Origin: Psychrobacillus sp. FSL H8-0483
Lineage (GTDB): Bacteria > Bacillota > Bacilli > Bacillales_A > Planococcaceae
DNA length: 64,000 bases
Reading direction: 5' to 3'
NCBI RefSeq assembly: GCF_038637725.1
Contig: NZ_CP152052.1
Span: 727,501 to 791,500, forward strand
A program made the translations under genes and the position numbers. The number at the start of each line of letters is the position of its first letter. Position 1 is the first letter of the stretch. The notes below the pieces were generated by a model. It was not told where the DNA came from and made no database searches. It saw only the letters and a list, made by a program, of their open reading frames with translations. Positions 1-8,168 of the stretch are shown piece by piece.

Positions 1-99
1 GCTCACCCCCGCAAGCCTTGCCAGTTCTTCTGATGTCAAGCCTTGTAGCCTACGTAAATACCTTATTCGCTTGCCGACTTCCTCTTTTGGAAATTCCAA
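1..99 (-). CDS. XRE-family HTH transcriptional regulator, 5' end only
   Basis: The first 33 codons of a gene running off the left edge. The translation has the spacing of a lambda-repressor-type helix-turn-helix: KRIRYLRRLQGLT, then SEELARLAGVS, the start of the recognition-helix turn. The start is TTG, with an AAAGGGG-like ribosome site about 7 bases upstream. It is divergent from the amino acid importer, with roughly 260 bases between the two starts, so it could regulate that operon, but nothing else supports this. The effector domain, if any, is outside the window. Confidence 0.75.
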   Translation of the reverse strand, partial: MEFPKEEVGKRIRYLRRLQGLTSEELARLAGVS

Positions 100-276
100 T
101 TTAGCACCCCTTTTTGAATAAATATGCATAAAACAGAATAATTAAAATTGTAAATAATGAGAATAATTGCAAGGAGTTACACATAAAATGCTAATGTAAT
201 AGGATTTTTCCTATATTTTACACCTTTTTACAAGCAGTGTAAATAATTAAAATATTAAGCTAATTAATTTTTTATG

Positions 277-305
277 TAGACACATGAATATCAATAACTT
301 ATACT
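277..305 (+). promoter_or_regulatory. Probable SigA promoter of the amino acid ABC importer
   Basis: TAGACA (277-282), a 17-base spacer and TATACT (300-305) match the SigA consensus well and lie about 60 bases before the lipoprotein start. The upstream sequence is very AT-rich. No operator palindrome is clear. Confidence 0.55.
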
Positions 306-367
306 ACTAATAATTCAGTAATTTCAGAATGGGGAACTGAATAATAGTTAAATGGGGGTAAATGTAC

Positions 368-1195
368 ATGAAAAAATGGTTAGCAGCAGTACTTATGATT
401 TCATTTTTAGTCATTGCAGGTTGTAGTAATGATTCGGGTGGGGGAGTATCCACGGAAAACTCAACTATTCAAAAAGTATTAAAAGAGAAAAAACTAGTTA
501 TCGGGATGTCTCCAGGATATTTCCCATTTGATATGAAAGACCCAAATGGCGATTTCGTTGGGTATGATGTAGACACAGCAAACGCACTTGGAGCAGCACT
601 TGGAAAAGATATTAAAGTAGAATTTAAGCAATTCACATTTGACGGCCTAATTCCTGCGTTAAATACAGGCGAAGTCGATATGGTATTCGCTGGTATGACT
701 ATTCGTGGTGACCGTGCATTAGCAGTAAGTTTCGCAAACCCATATTTCCAAACAGGTCAAGCTGTCATGGTTCCAGGATCAGATACAACGACAAAAACAT
801 GGCAAGAACTTGATGTAAAAGGCAATAAAATCGCTGTAGGAATCGGAACAACAGGCGCATTACTTGCAAAAGATGTATTTAAAAACGCGCAAATCTTAGA
901 CTTCGAAGAATTCCCATCAGCAGCAGCAGCTATGGCTCAAGGGGAAGCAGATGCAGTAGTATACGATGAACCTGCTATCGCAGTTTGGAAGTTGAGAAAT
1001 GGTGACTCTATTAAACAATTAGAAGGATTAATTTCTACGGAAAATCTTGGGATTGCTTTAAAGAAAAACGACTTCGAAACAATTCAATGGGTGAACTCAT
1101 TCCTGGACAGCTACTTAGGAAGCCCAACAGAGCTTGCGTCTCGCGAAAAATGGTTTGAAACTTCTGATTGGTTATCGGAAGTAGTAGAAGAGTAA
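368..1195 (+). CDS. Polar amino acid ABC transporter, substrate-binding lipoprotein
   Basis: Solute receptor of a polar amino acid (PAAT) importer, tethered to the outer face of the membrane. The second of two nearby ATG codons is chosen because it sits 8-9 bases after GGGGG, while the first (362) is too close. A basic n-region and hydrophobic stretch end in the lipobox VIAGC with lipidated Cys19, followed by a Ser/Gly linker. The body is an SBP_bac_3 fold (KKLVIGMSPGYFPF; GYDVDTANALG; MVFAGMTIRGDRA). At 275 residues it is normal for the family. It is followed within about 30 bases by the permease and then the ATPase, so the three form one operon. The substrate cannot be told from sequence alone; cystine, glutamine and arginine receptors look alike here. 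Confidence 0.92.
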   Translation: MKKWLAAVLMISFLVIAGCSNDSGGGVSTENSTIQKVLKEKKLVIGMSPGYFPFDMKDPNGDFVGYDVDTANALGAALGKDIKVEFKQFTFDGLIPALNTGEVDMVFAGMTIRGDRALAVSFANPYFQTGQAVMVPGSDTTTKTWQELDVKGNKIAVGIGTTGALLAKDVFKNAQILDFEEFPSAAAAMAQGEADAVVYDEPAIAVWKLRNGDSIKQLEGLISTENLGIALKKNDFETIQWVNSFLDSYLGSPTELASREKWFETSDWLSEVVEE

Positions 1196-1226
1196 AACAC
1201 TCTGGCAGCTTAGAGGAGGATCAACA

Positions 1227-1886
1227 ATGTATCAATACAACTGGAGTGTCATTCCACAAAATATGGATGTGTTCATCGATGGTGCACTCAAAACGCTGGA
1301 AATCTCAGCAATCGCGATCCTTTTGGCGATTCCAATCGGCATCATCTTTGGCCTTGGCCGTATTTCCAAAAACAAAGTCATTCTATTTATATCATCTACG
1401 TACGTAGAAATAATTCGCGGGGTACCACTACTCGTTCTATTAATGTGGATATTCTACGTGCTAGGACAGGTATTTAGATTAGGCTCGTATTGGGGCTCCA
1501 TTGTGGGACTCGCGATATTTGCCGGTGCATTTATCGCTGAAATCGTTCGTACGGGGATTCAAGCGGTACCTAAAGGACAGATGGAAGCAGCGCGATCACT
1601 TGGTATGTCTCATACAAAAGCAATGACACATATTATTTTGCCGCAAGCATTTAGACGAGTATTACCGCCGCTTGCATCACAATTTATTATGTTAATAAAA
1701 GATTCATCCCTTGTATCTATTATCGCAGCAACCGACTTAACACTAAACGCAAAAAACCTAGTAGCAACATCGTTCCGCTCGATTGAAGTATGGACTTTCG
1801 TTGCACTAATCTATTTCATCATGACCTTCAGCTTATCGCTAATCATTCGATACTTCGAAAAACGATTACTGAAAAGCGAAGCATAA
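1227..1886 (+). CDS. Polar amino acid ABC transporter, permease
   Basis: Membrane subunit of the importer, 219 residues, with about five hydrophobic segments and the HisM/GlnP-type organisation. The EAA loop that docks onto the ATPase is visible as EAARSLGMSHTKAM followed by ILPQAFRRVLPP in the second half. The ATG is preceded by GAGGAGG. A single permease gene suggests a homodimeric channel. It lies between the receptor and ATPase genes with short spacers, as expected of a complete three-gene system. Confidence 0.93.
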   Translation: MYQYNWSVIPQNMDVFIDGALKTLEISAIAILLAIPIGIIFGLGRISKNKVILFISSTYVEIIRGVPLLVLLMWIFYVLGQVFRLGSYWGSIVGLAIFAGAFIAEIVRTGIQAVPKGQMEAARSLGMSHTKAMTHIILPQAFRRVLPPLASQFIMLIKDSSLVSIIAATDLTLNAKNLVATSFRSIEVWTFVALIYFIMTFSLSLIIRYFEKRLLKSEA

Positions 1887-1907
1887 CGTTAAGGAGGGTG
1901 TACCCAA

Positions 1908-2636
1908 ATGATTTCTATCAAAAATGTCAATAAAAGCTTCGGCGACCACCACGTCCTAACCGACGTTTCGCTCGAAGTACCAAAATCGAATGTAGTTGCA
2001 CTAATCGGACCAAGTGGAGCAGGAAAATCCACCCTCATCCGAACAATCAACGCACTTGAACCAGTGGACAATGGTGAAATAGTCGTAGACGGAATCTCCA
2101 TCCACGACAAAAAAACGGATATTAACGTTGCTCGATTGAACATCGGCTTCGTATTCCAAAACTTCAACCTATTTCCGTTTTTAACGGCATTGGAAAACGT
2201 AACCATTTCACCGATGAAAGTAAAAGGACTTTCGAAAGAAGCAGCTGAAAAAAGAGGGAAAGAACTATTAACGTCTCTTGGATTAGCTGACAAATTCGAC
2301 TCGTACCCAAGCAGACTTTCTGGTGGACAACAACAACGTGTAGCGATCGCACGCGCATTAGCAATGGATCCAACTGTCATGCTATTTGACGAGCCAACAT
2401 CCGCACTTGACCCAGAAATGGTAACAGAAGTGCTTGATGCGATTCGCAAACTAGCAAAAGACGGTATGACTATGGTTGTAGTAACACACGAAATGGGCTT
2501 CGCCAAAGAAATCTGCGACGAAATCGTCTTCATGGCAGATGGCAAAATCGTCGAGCGCGCCGCACCATCCAAATTCTTCACAAACCCAGACACACAGCGC
2601 GCGCAAGACTTCCTATCCAAAGTCCTAAACCACTAG
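1908..2636 (+). CDS. Polar amino acid ABC transporter, ATP-binding protein
   Basis: ATPase of the importer, 242 residues, GlnQ/HisP type. Walker A is GPSGAGKST (residues 34-42); Q-loop in [10 protein letters not shown]; signature LSGGQQQR; Walker B VMLFDEP; H-loop VVVTHEM. It is full length with all catalytic motifs and a strong AAGGAGGG site before the ATG. It ends the operon: a terminator hairpin overlaps its last codons. Confidence 0.95.
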   Translation: MISIKNVNKSFGDHHVLTDVSLEVPKSNVVALIGPSGAGKSTLIRTINALEPVDNGEIVVDGISIHDKKTDINVARLNIGFVFQNFNLFPFLTALENVTISPMKVKGLSKEAAEKRGKELLTSLGLADKFDSYPSRLSGGQQQRVAIARALAMDPTVMLFDEPTSALDPEMVTEVLDAIRKLAKDGMTMVVVTHEMGFAKEICDEIVFMADGKIVERAAPSKFFTNPDTQRAQDFLSKVLNH

Positions 2637-2657
2637 AATTATCTAGTGGTTTTTATT
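2627..2657 (+). terminator. Rho-independent terminator of the ABC operon
   Basis: AAACCACTAGA pairs with TCTAGTGGTTT around a 4-base loop and is followed by a T-rich tract. The left arm includes the last codons and stop of the ATPase gene. Confidence 0.85.
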
Positions 2658-2690
2658 TTGTCTATATTCTCTTTGTCTATTCTCACATCA

Positions 2691-2741
2691 TTATTACAGT
2701 TTTGCTACTGGTGCCTGGCACCAGTAGCAAAACTGTAATAA
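2691..2741. repeat. 51-base perfect palindrome, GGTGCC family copy 1
   Basis: Two 25-base arms are perfectly complementary around one central T. The core ACTGGTGCCTGGCACCAGT is shared with copies near 22.85, 32.62 and 60.37 kb, but the outer arm sequence (TTATTACAGTTTTGCT side) is specific to this copy and still pairs perfectly. It sits just after a terminator, outside any gene. Confidence 0.9.
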
Positions 2742-3200
2742 CATCTACTTCAAAATCTAATCACGATGCTAAATAGTACAAGCGCACACACGAGGGGGAG
2801 TGGAAGCGTCAAACGGAGTAATAGAAATCGTACCAACTAATGGAGTAATAATTAATTAATAGCCAACAAACATAAACCGAAAAAAACTTACCATTATATA
2901 CCGAAAATAGATGATGAAAACAAAACTCAGAATATTAGGAGTGCGAAAAAAAATTCAGAGGTAACAGCATAACTAATAATTCATGCAAAACCGCGGTACG
3001 AAGGGTTTTGTAAACCAAATAATCAAGATGTATAAATATAACTTAAATAGTGATAAATCCCTAATAAATATCAGAAAAAAACAAGATTTTACTAATTGGT
3101 AAAGCACCCTCAAATTGGCCGAACTAGAAAACGGAACCCCATGATAATATTAATTGGAAGACAAAAGGCTAAAAAAGCCAATTATAACGGGGGTTATATA
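2742..3200. other. Intergenic region without a recognisable gene
   Basis: No intact reading frame with a ribosome site. It is AT-rich and holds a short inverted repeat, CAAAACC with GGTTTTG around an 11-base loop near 2985-3010, and a 7-base pair TAATTGG/CCAATTA near 3151-3184 in the probable leader of the downstream SLH gene. No convincing promoter was found. Confidence 0.5.
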
Positions 3201-4886
3201 ATGAGTAAATATCAAAAATTATTGAATGTTGCCTTGGCAACAGCACTAGCTACAGGAGCACTTGTTTCTGCTGCACCATCTCTAACACAAGCAGAAGAAG
3301 TACAAGTACTAGCGCCTACATTTTCGGATGTGAAAAACATTCCGAGCCATCATTTCTATGAAGCTGTTACAAGTTTAGCTTCAAGAGGAATCATTAAAGG
3401 ATATGAAGATGGAACATTCAAGCCGAACCAAGTCATTAGCCGTGAACATGCTGCTAAAATTATGGCATTAGCGCTTGATTTAGATGTTAAAAATGTAACA
3501 GATCCAGAATTTAAAGATGTGAACGAGGAAAATCCGTATTACGTTTATATTGCAGCTCTTGTAAAAGAGGGAGTAATCAAAGGATTTGAAGATAAAACAT
3601 TTAAACCAAAAGAAACGTTAACAAGAGCTCAAATGTCTCAAATGATCGTGTTAGGCTTTGGATTTGATGAAGTGAAGCTGGCAGCAGATCTTCCTTTCAC
3701 AGATGTAAACGATAAACAATGGTCTGCAAATTATATCCAAACGTTGTATTCAAATGAAATTACAACAGGAGCAACAGCAACTACTTTCGAACCAAAAAAA
3801 TTAGTAACACGTGGACAAATGGCTTCATTCATTTTTAGAAGTGAAAACAAAATTGGCGGGATCGTAGCAGAAGACTTTGGAAACCTTACTGAAACAAGCT
3901 ACACAGCTGGCGCGGCATTAACAGAAGGAAAAACACTTAGTGACGTTCAGTCGTTTACTGCAGAGTGGTATGACCATGCAGGAAACGTAGTAGGAAAAGG
4001 AAAGCTAACAGATAAATTAGCAAAAGAATATCCAACAGCTACTCAACTTTCTATGCCTTTCGATGCAAAATTTAACTACATTACAGACGGTTATTGGACA
4101 GTAGAAGGTAACTTCACTGGCGAACCAACAAAAGTGAAGTTCACAGTAACATACAAAACTGGCGAAACAACTTCTGTAGAAAACACTAGAATCGCTACAG
4201 GCGATATCGAAGCACAAGACTTCGGATTAGTTAGTGGAACAATGTACTCAGCTGGAGCTGGCCTAACTGATAATAAAACACTTAGTGATGTAGAATCACT
4301 AACAGCAGAATGGTATGACCTAGCAGGAAACGTATTAGGAAAAGGGACGCTAACAGACAAATTAGCAAAAGAATTCCCAACAGCTACACAACTTTCAATG
4401 CCATTCGATCCTGCATTTGACTATGCAACTGACGGCTATTGGACTGCAGAAGGCAAATTTACTGGTGAACCAGCAAAAGTGAAATTCACAGTGAAATACA
4501 AAAACGGTAAAGAAGCTTCTATTGAAAACACAAGAACCGTATCAGGCGGTATCGTAGCGCAAGACTTCGGATTCGTTAGTGGAACAATGTATTCAGCTGG
4601 AGCAGGTCTAACTGAAAATAAAACACTAAGCGATGTTGCTACCCTAACTGCAGAATGGTTTGACGAAGCGGGAACTGTACTAGGAAAAGGAACACTAACA
4701 GACAAGTTAGCAAAAGAATTCCCAACAGCTACGCAACTTTCAATGCCATTTGACCCTGCATTTGATTATGCAACAGACGGTATTTGGGCAGTAGAAGGTA
4801 AATTTACTGGAGTACCAACAAAAGTAAAATTCACAGTAACATACAAAAACGGTAAACAAGCATCAGTAGAAAACACAAAAAAATAA
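3201..4886 (+). CDS. SLH-domain surface protein with three 115-residue repeats
   Basis: Secreted protein held on the wall by N-terminal SLH domains. The start is the ATG behind AACGGGGG; an in-frame extension upstream lacks a ribosome site and a signal peptide. Residues 1-31 are a signal peptide ending TQA. Three SLH domains cover roughly residues 38-210 (GYEDGTFKPNQVISREHAAK, GFEDKTFKPKETLTRAQ, FEPKKLVTRGQMASFIFR). The remainder is three tandem repeats of exactly 115 residues starting IVAEDFG, IEAQDFG and IVAQDFG, each containing TLSDV, TAEWYD or TAEWFD, KLTDKLAKE or TLTDKLAKE, and QLSMPFD. I do not recognise the repeat; it is beta-rich in composition and could be an adhesive or Ig-like module. 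The downstream dehydrogenase and glycosyltransferase may make the wall polymer that SLH domains bind. Confidence 0.88.
   Translation: MSKYQKLLNVALATALATGALVSAAPSLTQAEEVQVLAPTFSDVKNIPSHHFYEAVTSLASRGIIKGYEDGTFKPNQVISREHAAKIMALALDLDVKNVTDPEFKDVNEENPYYVYIAALVKEGVIKGFEDKTFKPKETLTRAQMSQMIVLGFGFDEVKLAADLPFTDVNDKQWSANYIQTLYSNEITTGATATTFEPKKLVTRGQMASFIFRSENKIGGIVAEDFGNLTETSYTAGAALTEGKTLSDVQSFTAEWYDHAGNVVGKGKLTDKLAKEYPTATQLSMPFDAKFNYITDGYWTVEGNFTGEPTKVKFTVTYKTGETTSVENTRIATGDIEAQDFGLVSGTMYSAGAGLTDNKTLSDVESLTAEWYDLAGNVLGKGTLTDKLAKEFPTATQLSMPFDPAFDYATDGYWTAEGKFTGEPAKVKFTVKYKNGKEASIENTRTVSGGIVAQDFGFVSGTMYSAGAGLTENKTLSDVATLTAEWFDEAGTVLGKGTLTDKLAKEFPTATQLSMPFDPAFDYATDGIWAVEGKFTGVPTKVKFTVTYKNGKQASVENTKK
3861..4883 (+). 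repeat. Three in-frame tandem 345-base coding repeats
   Basis: Units begin at 3861, 4206 and 4551, a strict 345-base period. Units 2 and 3 are closer to each other (shared LAKEFPTATQLSMPFDPAFD) than to unit 1, which suggests stepwise duplication. Confidence 0.85.
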
Positions 4887-4907
4887 TACACCAGCAACCA
4901 CAACAAT

Positions 4908-4945
4908 AAAAACCATTGACCTTTTACACAGGTCAATGGTTTTTA
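4908..4945 (+). terminator. Terminator of the SLH repeat-protein gene
   Basis: AAAACCATTGACC pairs with GGTCAATGGTTTT across a 9-base loop, followed by a T-rich tail, about 20 bases after the stop codon. Confidence 0.85.
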
Positions 4946-5072
4946 TCTATATCTAACTAAGTATTCCCCCAAAAAAATCCTGCACCAAAAACCCCAATCT
5001 CCTCAATAATCGCCCAATCCAACAAAATATGCTATAATATTGCAAGGTAAATAAAGAAAGGAAGTACCCAAA

Positions 5073-6356
5073 ATGCAAAAAAAAATATGTGTGGTAGGCC
5101 TAGGCTACATCGGACTTCCAACCGCAGTAACATTCGCTAACCACGGTGTCCGCGTACATGGCGTAGACGTAAACGAAAAAGCAGTTGAAATGATTCAAAA
5201 CAAGCAACTTCATATAGAAGAAAATGGTCTTCAGGAGCGTCTAGATAAAGCGATAGATGAAGGCTACTTAACAGCATCAACGAAACCGGTGGAAGCAGAT
5301 GTATTTATCATCGCAGTTCCATCGCCAATAAATCCAGACAAAACAGCTAACTTAGAATATGTTCGCGCAGCAACAGCATCTGTTGTTCCTTACCTGAAAA
5401 AAGGAAACTTAGTCGTATTAGAATCGACAGTTCCACCAAAAACAGTGGAAAACGTGATGCTGCCTGAGCTAATTAAAGCAAACCTTGAACTAGGATTAGA
5501 ACTATTTGTATCCCATTCACCAGAGCGCGTTATCCCTGGTAAAATATTTGAGGAATTGATTAAAAACGACCGTATCGTTGGTGGTATCAACGAGAAGTCT
5601 TCACTACTAACAAAAGAACTATATGAAACTTTCGTAAAAGGACAAATTCATATTACGGATGCAACGACAGCTGAGCTTGTGAAAGTAATGGAAAACACTT
5701 ACCGTGACGTCAATATAGCATTTGCAAACGAACTTGCAAAAATAGCAGAAACAATGGACGTAAACGTTTGGGAAGCTATCAAATTCGCAAACTTCCACCC
5801 ACGAGTGAACATTCACTTTCCAGGTCCTGGAGTGGGGGGGCATTGTATCGCAGTAGATCCTTGGTTCCTAGTGGAATTAAGCCCAGAAGCGAAAATCATC
5901 GAGCTTGCACGTAAAACAAACGATGGCATGCCTGCTTACACAGCACAAAAAACAAGCCAAATTCTACAAGAAGCTAAAAAAACATCAGGAAAAATTGCTG
6001 TTCTTGGACTAGCTTTCAAAGGGAATGTCGATGATATGCGTGAAAGTCCATCAACCGACGTTATCGAAGAACTACAAAAATTAGGACTAGAAGTAGTGTC
6101 ATACGATCCGCATATTAAAACAAATACGCATCCGACACAAACGCAATCACTTCAAGAAGCAACATCAGCAGCAGACGTTATCCTGGTACTAACAGATCAT
6201 AACGAATTTAAAGAGCTACAACCAACAAGCATCCTAGATAACGTAGCAACACCAATCGTATTCGATACGAAAAACTGTCTGCAACGCGATGTATGGGAGC
6301 AAGCAGGATTTGTTTTTAACACTCTAGGTGACTCTAAAAACAAAAACCTTAACTAA
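5073..6356 (+). CDS. UDP-N-acetyl-D-mannosamine dehydrogenase-like nucleotide-sugar dehydrogenase
   Basis: Four-electron NAD-dependent oxidation of a UDP-hexosamine to the uronic acid, most likely UDP-ManNAc to UDP-ManNAcA. The N-terminal Rossmann motif is VVGLGYIGLPTA, followed by HGVDVN and QLHIEENGL, which resemble WecC rather than UDP-glucose dehydrogenases. The catalytic cysteine is in GPGVGGHCIAVDPWF, and the C-terminal UDP-binding domain includes LGLAFKGNVDDMRESP. At 427 residues it is full length. The ATG follows AAAGGAAG. It is followed 17 bases later by a WecG/TagA/CpsF transferase, so the pair probably adds this sugar to an undecaprenyl-linked precursor of a wall polysaccharide. 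Exact substrate stereochemistry is inferred. Confidence 0.85.
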   Translation: MQKKICVVGLGYIGLPTAVTFANHGVRVHGVDVNEKAVEMIQNKQLHIEENGLQERLDKAIDEGYLTASTKPVEADVFIIAVPSPINPDKTANLEYVRAATASVVPYLKKGNLVVLESTVPPKTVENVMLPELIKANLELGLELFVSHSPERVIPGKIFEELIKNDRIVGGINEKSSLLTKELYETFVKGQIHITDATTAELVKVMENTYRDVNIAFANELAKIAETMDVNVWEAIKFANFHPRVNIHFPGPGVGGHCIAVDPWFLVELSPEAKIIELARKTNDGMPAYTAQKTSQILQEAKKTSGKIAVLGLAFKGNVDDMRESPSTDVIEELQKLGLEVVSYDPHIKTNTHPTQTQSLQEATSAADVILVLTDHNEFKELQPTSILDNVATPIVFDTKNCLQRDVWEQAGFVFNTLGDSKNKNLN

Positions 6357-6373
6357 TAGGAGCAATCAAACCG

Positions 6374-7084
6374 ATGAAAGAAATCATACTTGGCGTTAAA
6401 GTAAACACCGAAAATTACGATGAGCTGATCAAAAAACTATTCCAAAGAATAGACAACAACGAAAAATCACTTGTTGTGGCAATAAATCCAGAAAAGCTCA
6501 TGAAAGCAAAAGAAGACCAATCTTTAAAAGACCTTCTAAACCGTGCGGAATTCCAAATTCCGGACGGCATAGGAGTAATTCTAGCTTCCAAGCTAAATAA
6601 AGGGAACATCAAATCACGCGTAACGGGTATTGATATGATGGACCGCATCGTTAGAGAAGCTGCGAGAACACGTAAATCAATTTTCCTATACGGAGCAAAA
6701 CCGGGTGTTGCTGAACAGGCAGCGGAAGCACTTCAATTCACATACCCATCACTAATTGTCGCTGGTACGCAAGATGGCTATGAAAAAGACAATGAAATCG
6801 TCAAAAACAAAATCAACGAAGCAAAACCAGACATCCTGTTCGTCGCAATGGGTAGCCCAAGACAAGAAGAGTGGATCGAAGCAAACAGAGATCAACTTCA
6901 TCCTTCTCTCTACCAAGGAGTAGGAGGGTCTTTCGACGTGCTTGCAGGAAACATTAAACGCGCACCAGAATTTTTCCAAAAAACAGGACTAGAATGGTTC
7001 TATAGACTAGCAAAAGAGCCGTCACGCATACAACGACAAATGGTTTTACCTAAGTTTTTACTGGAAACACTAAAATCAAAGTAA
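6374..7084 (+). CDS. WecG/TagA/CpsF-family N-acetyl-mannosaminyl(uronyl)transferase
   Basis: Membrane-associated glycosyltransferase (GT26) transferring a ManNAc-type sugar to GlcNAc-PP-undecaprenol. Family motifs visible: NPEKLMKAKED, QIPDGIGVI (TagA-type PDG with the catalytic-region Asp), RVTGIDMM, FLYGAKPGVAEQA, FVAMGSPRQEEWI, GVGGSFDVLAGNIKRAPEFFQKTGLEWFYRL. At 236 residues it is complete. It lies in an operon with the UDP-ManNAc-type dehydrogenase, which argues that the donor is UDP-ManNAcA (enterobacterial WecG-like) rather than UDP-ManNAc (TagA-like); this is context only. No terminator separates the two genes. The likely product is a linkage unit or repeat of a secondary wall polysaccharide. 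Confidence 0.87.
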   Translation: MKEIILGVKVNTENYDELIKKLFQRIDNNEKSLVVAINPEKLMKAKEDQSLKDLLNRAEFQIPDGIGVILASKLNKGNIKSRVTGIDMMDRIVREAARTRKSIFLYGAKPGVAEQAAEALQFTYPSLIVAGTQDGYEKDNEIVKNKINEAKPDILFVAMGSPRQEEWIEANRDQLHPSLYQGVGGSFDVLAGNIKRAPEFFQKTGLEWFYRLAKEPSRIQRQMVLPKFLLETLKSK

Positions 7085-7228
7085 AGAAAATTTTCTAAAA
7101 TTTTCTTGTTGACAGGCTTTTTTCTATTGAAGTATGGAAGAAAAGATGGTAGCATAAAAACTGTAAGGATAATTTCCTCAATAATATATATGAACAATTT
7201 CCAAAAAAAGTCGGTTGGTTGCCCACGC
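7084..7228 (+). other. Candidate small transcript between convergent operons
   Basis: Directly after the glycosyltransferase stop there is an AT palindrome (AAGAAAATTTT/AAAATTTTCTT, 7084-7107), then TTGACA at 7109-7114 and, 18 bases on, TATGGA. The next plus-strand signal is the terminator at 7229-7269. This would make an RNA of about 120 bases with no convincing coding content. The -10 match is poor, so this is weak. Confidence 0.25.
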
Positions 7229-7269
7229 AAAAAAGCCTAAGTAAATGAAAATTTACTTAGGCTTTTTTG
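7229..7269. terminator. Bidirectional terminator between the glycosyltransferase and slaP
   Basis: AAAAAAGCCTAAGTAAAT pairs with ATTTACTTAGGCTTTTTT around a GAAA loop. It is flanked by A and T tracts on both sides, so it serves both converging operons. Confidence 0.9.
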
Positions 7270-7271
7270 TG

Positions 7272-8168
7272 TTAGTTATTTTCTATTACTTTAACGGACC
7301 AACTAGAAAAATCTGGCTGCTCTTTCAAGACCATTTCATTAGGGAAGATAAATGTCCAAGGCTTACTTGTATTCGCTTGAACGGTAAGAGGAGGTAGAGT
7401 AAATGCGCCTTTAGCAACAATTTCTTTTGCTGCATCCATTACCTCTAATGGTAGTTTTTCAATGGATACATTCTTTTCGTGACCACTGCGAATTAAAATT
7501 GTCACAGCCAAGCTGCCATCCTCTTGAAAACGCTGGTTTAATCCCATGAAATTCAATTCATTTTTCTTGGGAACAGCTAAACCTTCCACCACTTTAGCTA
7601 ATTGTTCTTTATCTGCACTCGCTAATGATTGTTCCCAATTCTCGTCTAAATCTAAACGGTGCGGAAGCTTTTGTTCAAAAGCAATGGACCAGTTTTCCTT
7701 TAAAATATCTTCTACAGGAACAAGTAAATGCTCTTTTTCAAAAGCGACAATCCAAGGCATAGCGCTTTCAGCGGGTATTACACCAAGTTCACTCAAATCT
7801 GCATCGATTCGGCCTAACGTTTTTCCACTTTCATCTAATAAAACAAGGGGAGTGGTTCCCAGAGTAATCTCTTTCTCTAAAGATTGACGGAAGAAGAACT
7901 GTGCGTACACAGTTTCTTCTTCGATTCTCAACTCAAGGGGTGAAAGAGATAGCTGATTACGTTTCAAAGGAGCTAACTCGTTCAATAAAAACTGAAAATA
8001 GTATTGATCCTCTATTTGCTTTGGTTTTCCACCGAAAAAGTATAATTTCGTAAGTACCTCTTCCTCTCCAACGGCAGCGGCATTTTCTAAAATTTCTTCC
8101 GAAGAAATGGCTGTTTCTTTCTGTTTGTTCTTAGAAGTGCCTTTGAAAAATGGGATTTTTATGCTCAT
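7272..8168 (-). CDS. slaP: Accessory Sec system S-layer assembly protein (SlaP-like)
   Basis: Cytoplasmic partner of SecA2 in S-layer export, 298 residues. There is no signal peptide or membrane segment. The protein is an internal duplication typical of the family: one half around residues 60-155 (NELAPLKRNQLSLSPLELR ... SAMPWIVAFEKEHLL) and a second around 200-290 (GLAVPKKNELNFMGLNQRF ... SKPWTFIFPNEMVL). Each half has an (N)xL start, alternating beta strands and an aromatic PW-(I/T)-F end. Its ATG overlaps the secA2 stop codon by 4 bases, so the two are translationally coupled. In Bacillus anthracis the equivalent SlaP and SecA2 pair exports Sap and EA1; the same role here is inferred from pairing and from the adjacent S-layer genes. 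Confidence 0.88.
   Translation of the reverse strand: MSIKIPFFKGTSKNKQKETAISSEEILENAAAVGEEEVLTKLYFFGGKPKQIEDQYYFQFLLNELAPLKRNQLSLSPLELRIEEETVYAQFFFRQSLEKEITLGTTPLVLLDESGKTLGRIDADLSELGVIPAESAMPWIVAFEKEHLLVPVEDILKENWSIAFEQKLPHRLDLDENWEQSLASADKEQLAKVVEGLAVPKKNELNFMGLNQRFQEDGSLAVTILIRSGHEKNVSIEKLPLEVMDAAKEIVAKGAFTLPPLTVQANTSKPWTFIFPNEMVLKEQPDFSSWSVKVIENN

Noticed and set aside
150-175. Fur-box-like ATAATGAGAATAATTG upstream of the amino acid importer
   Set aside because: Too few matches to the 19-base consensus, and the region is so AT-rich that such strings are expected.
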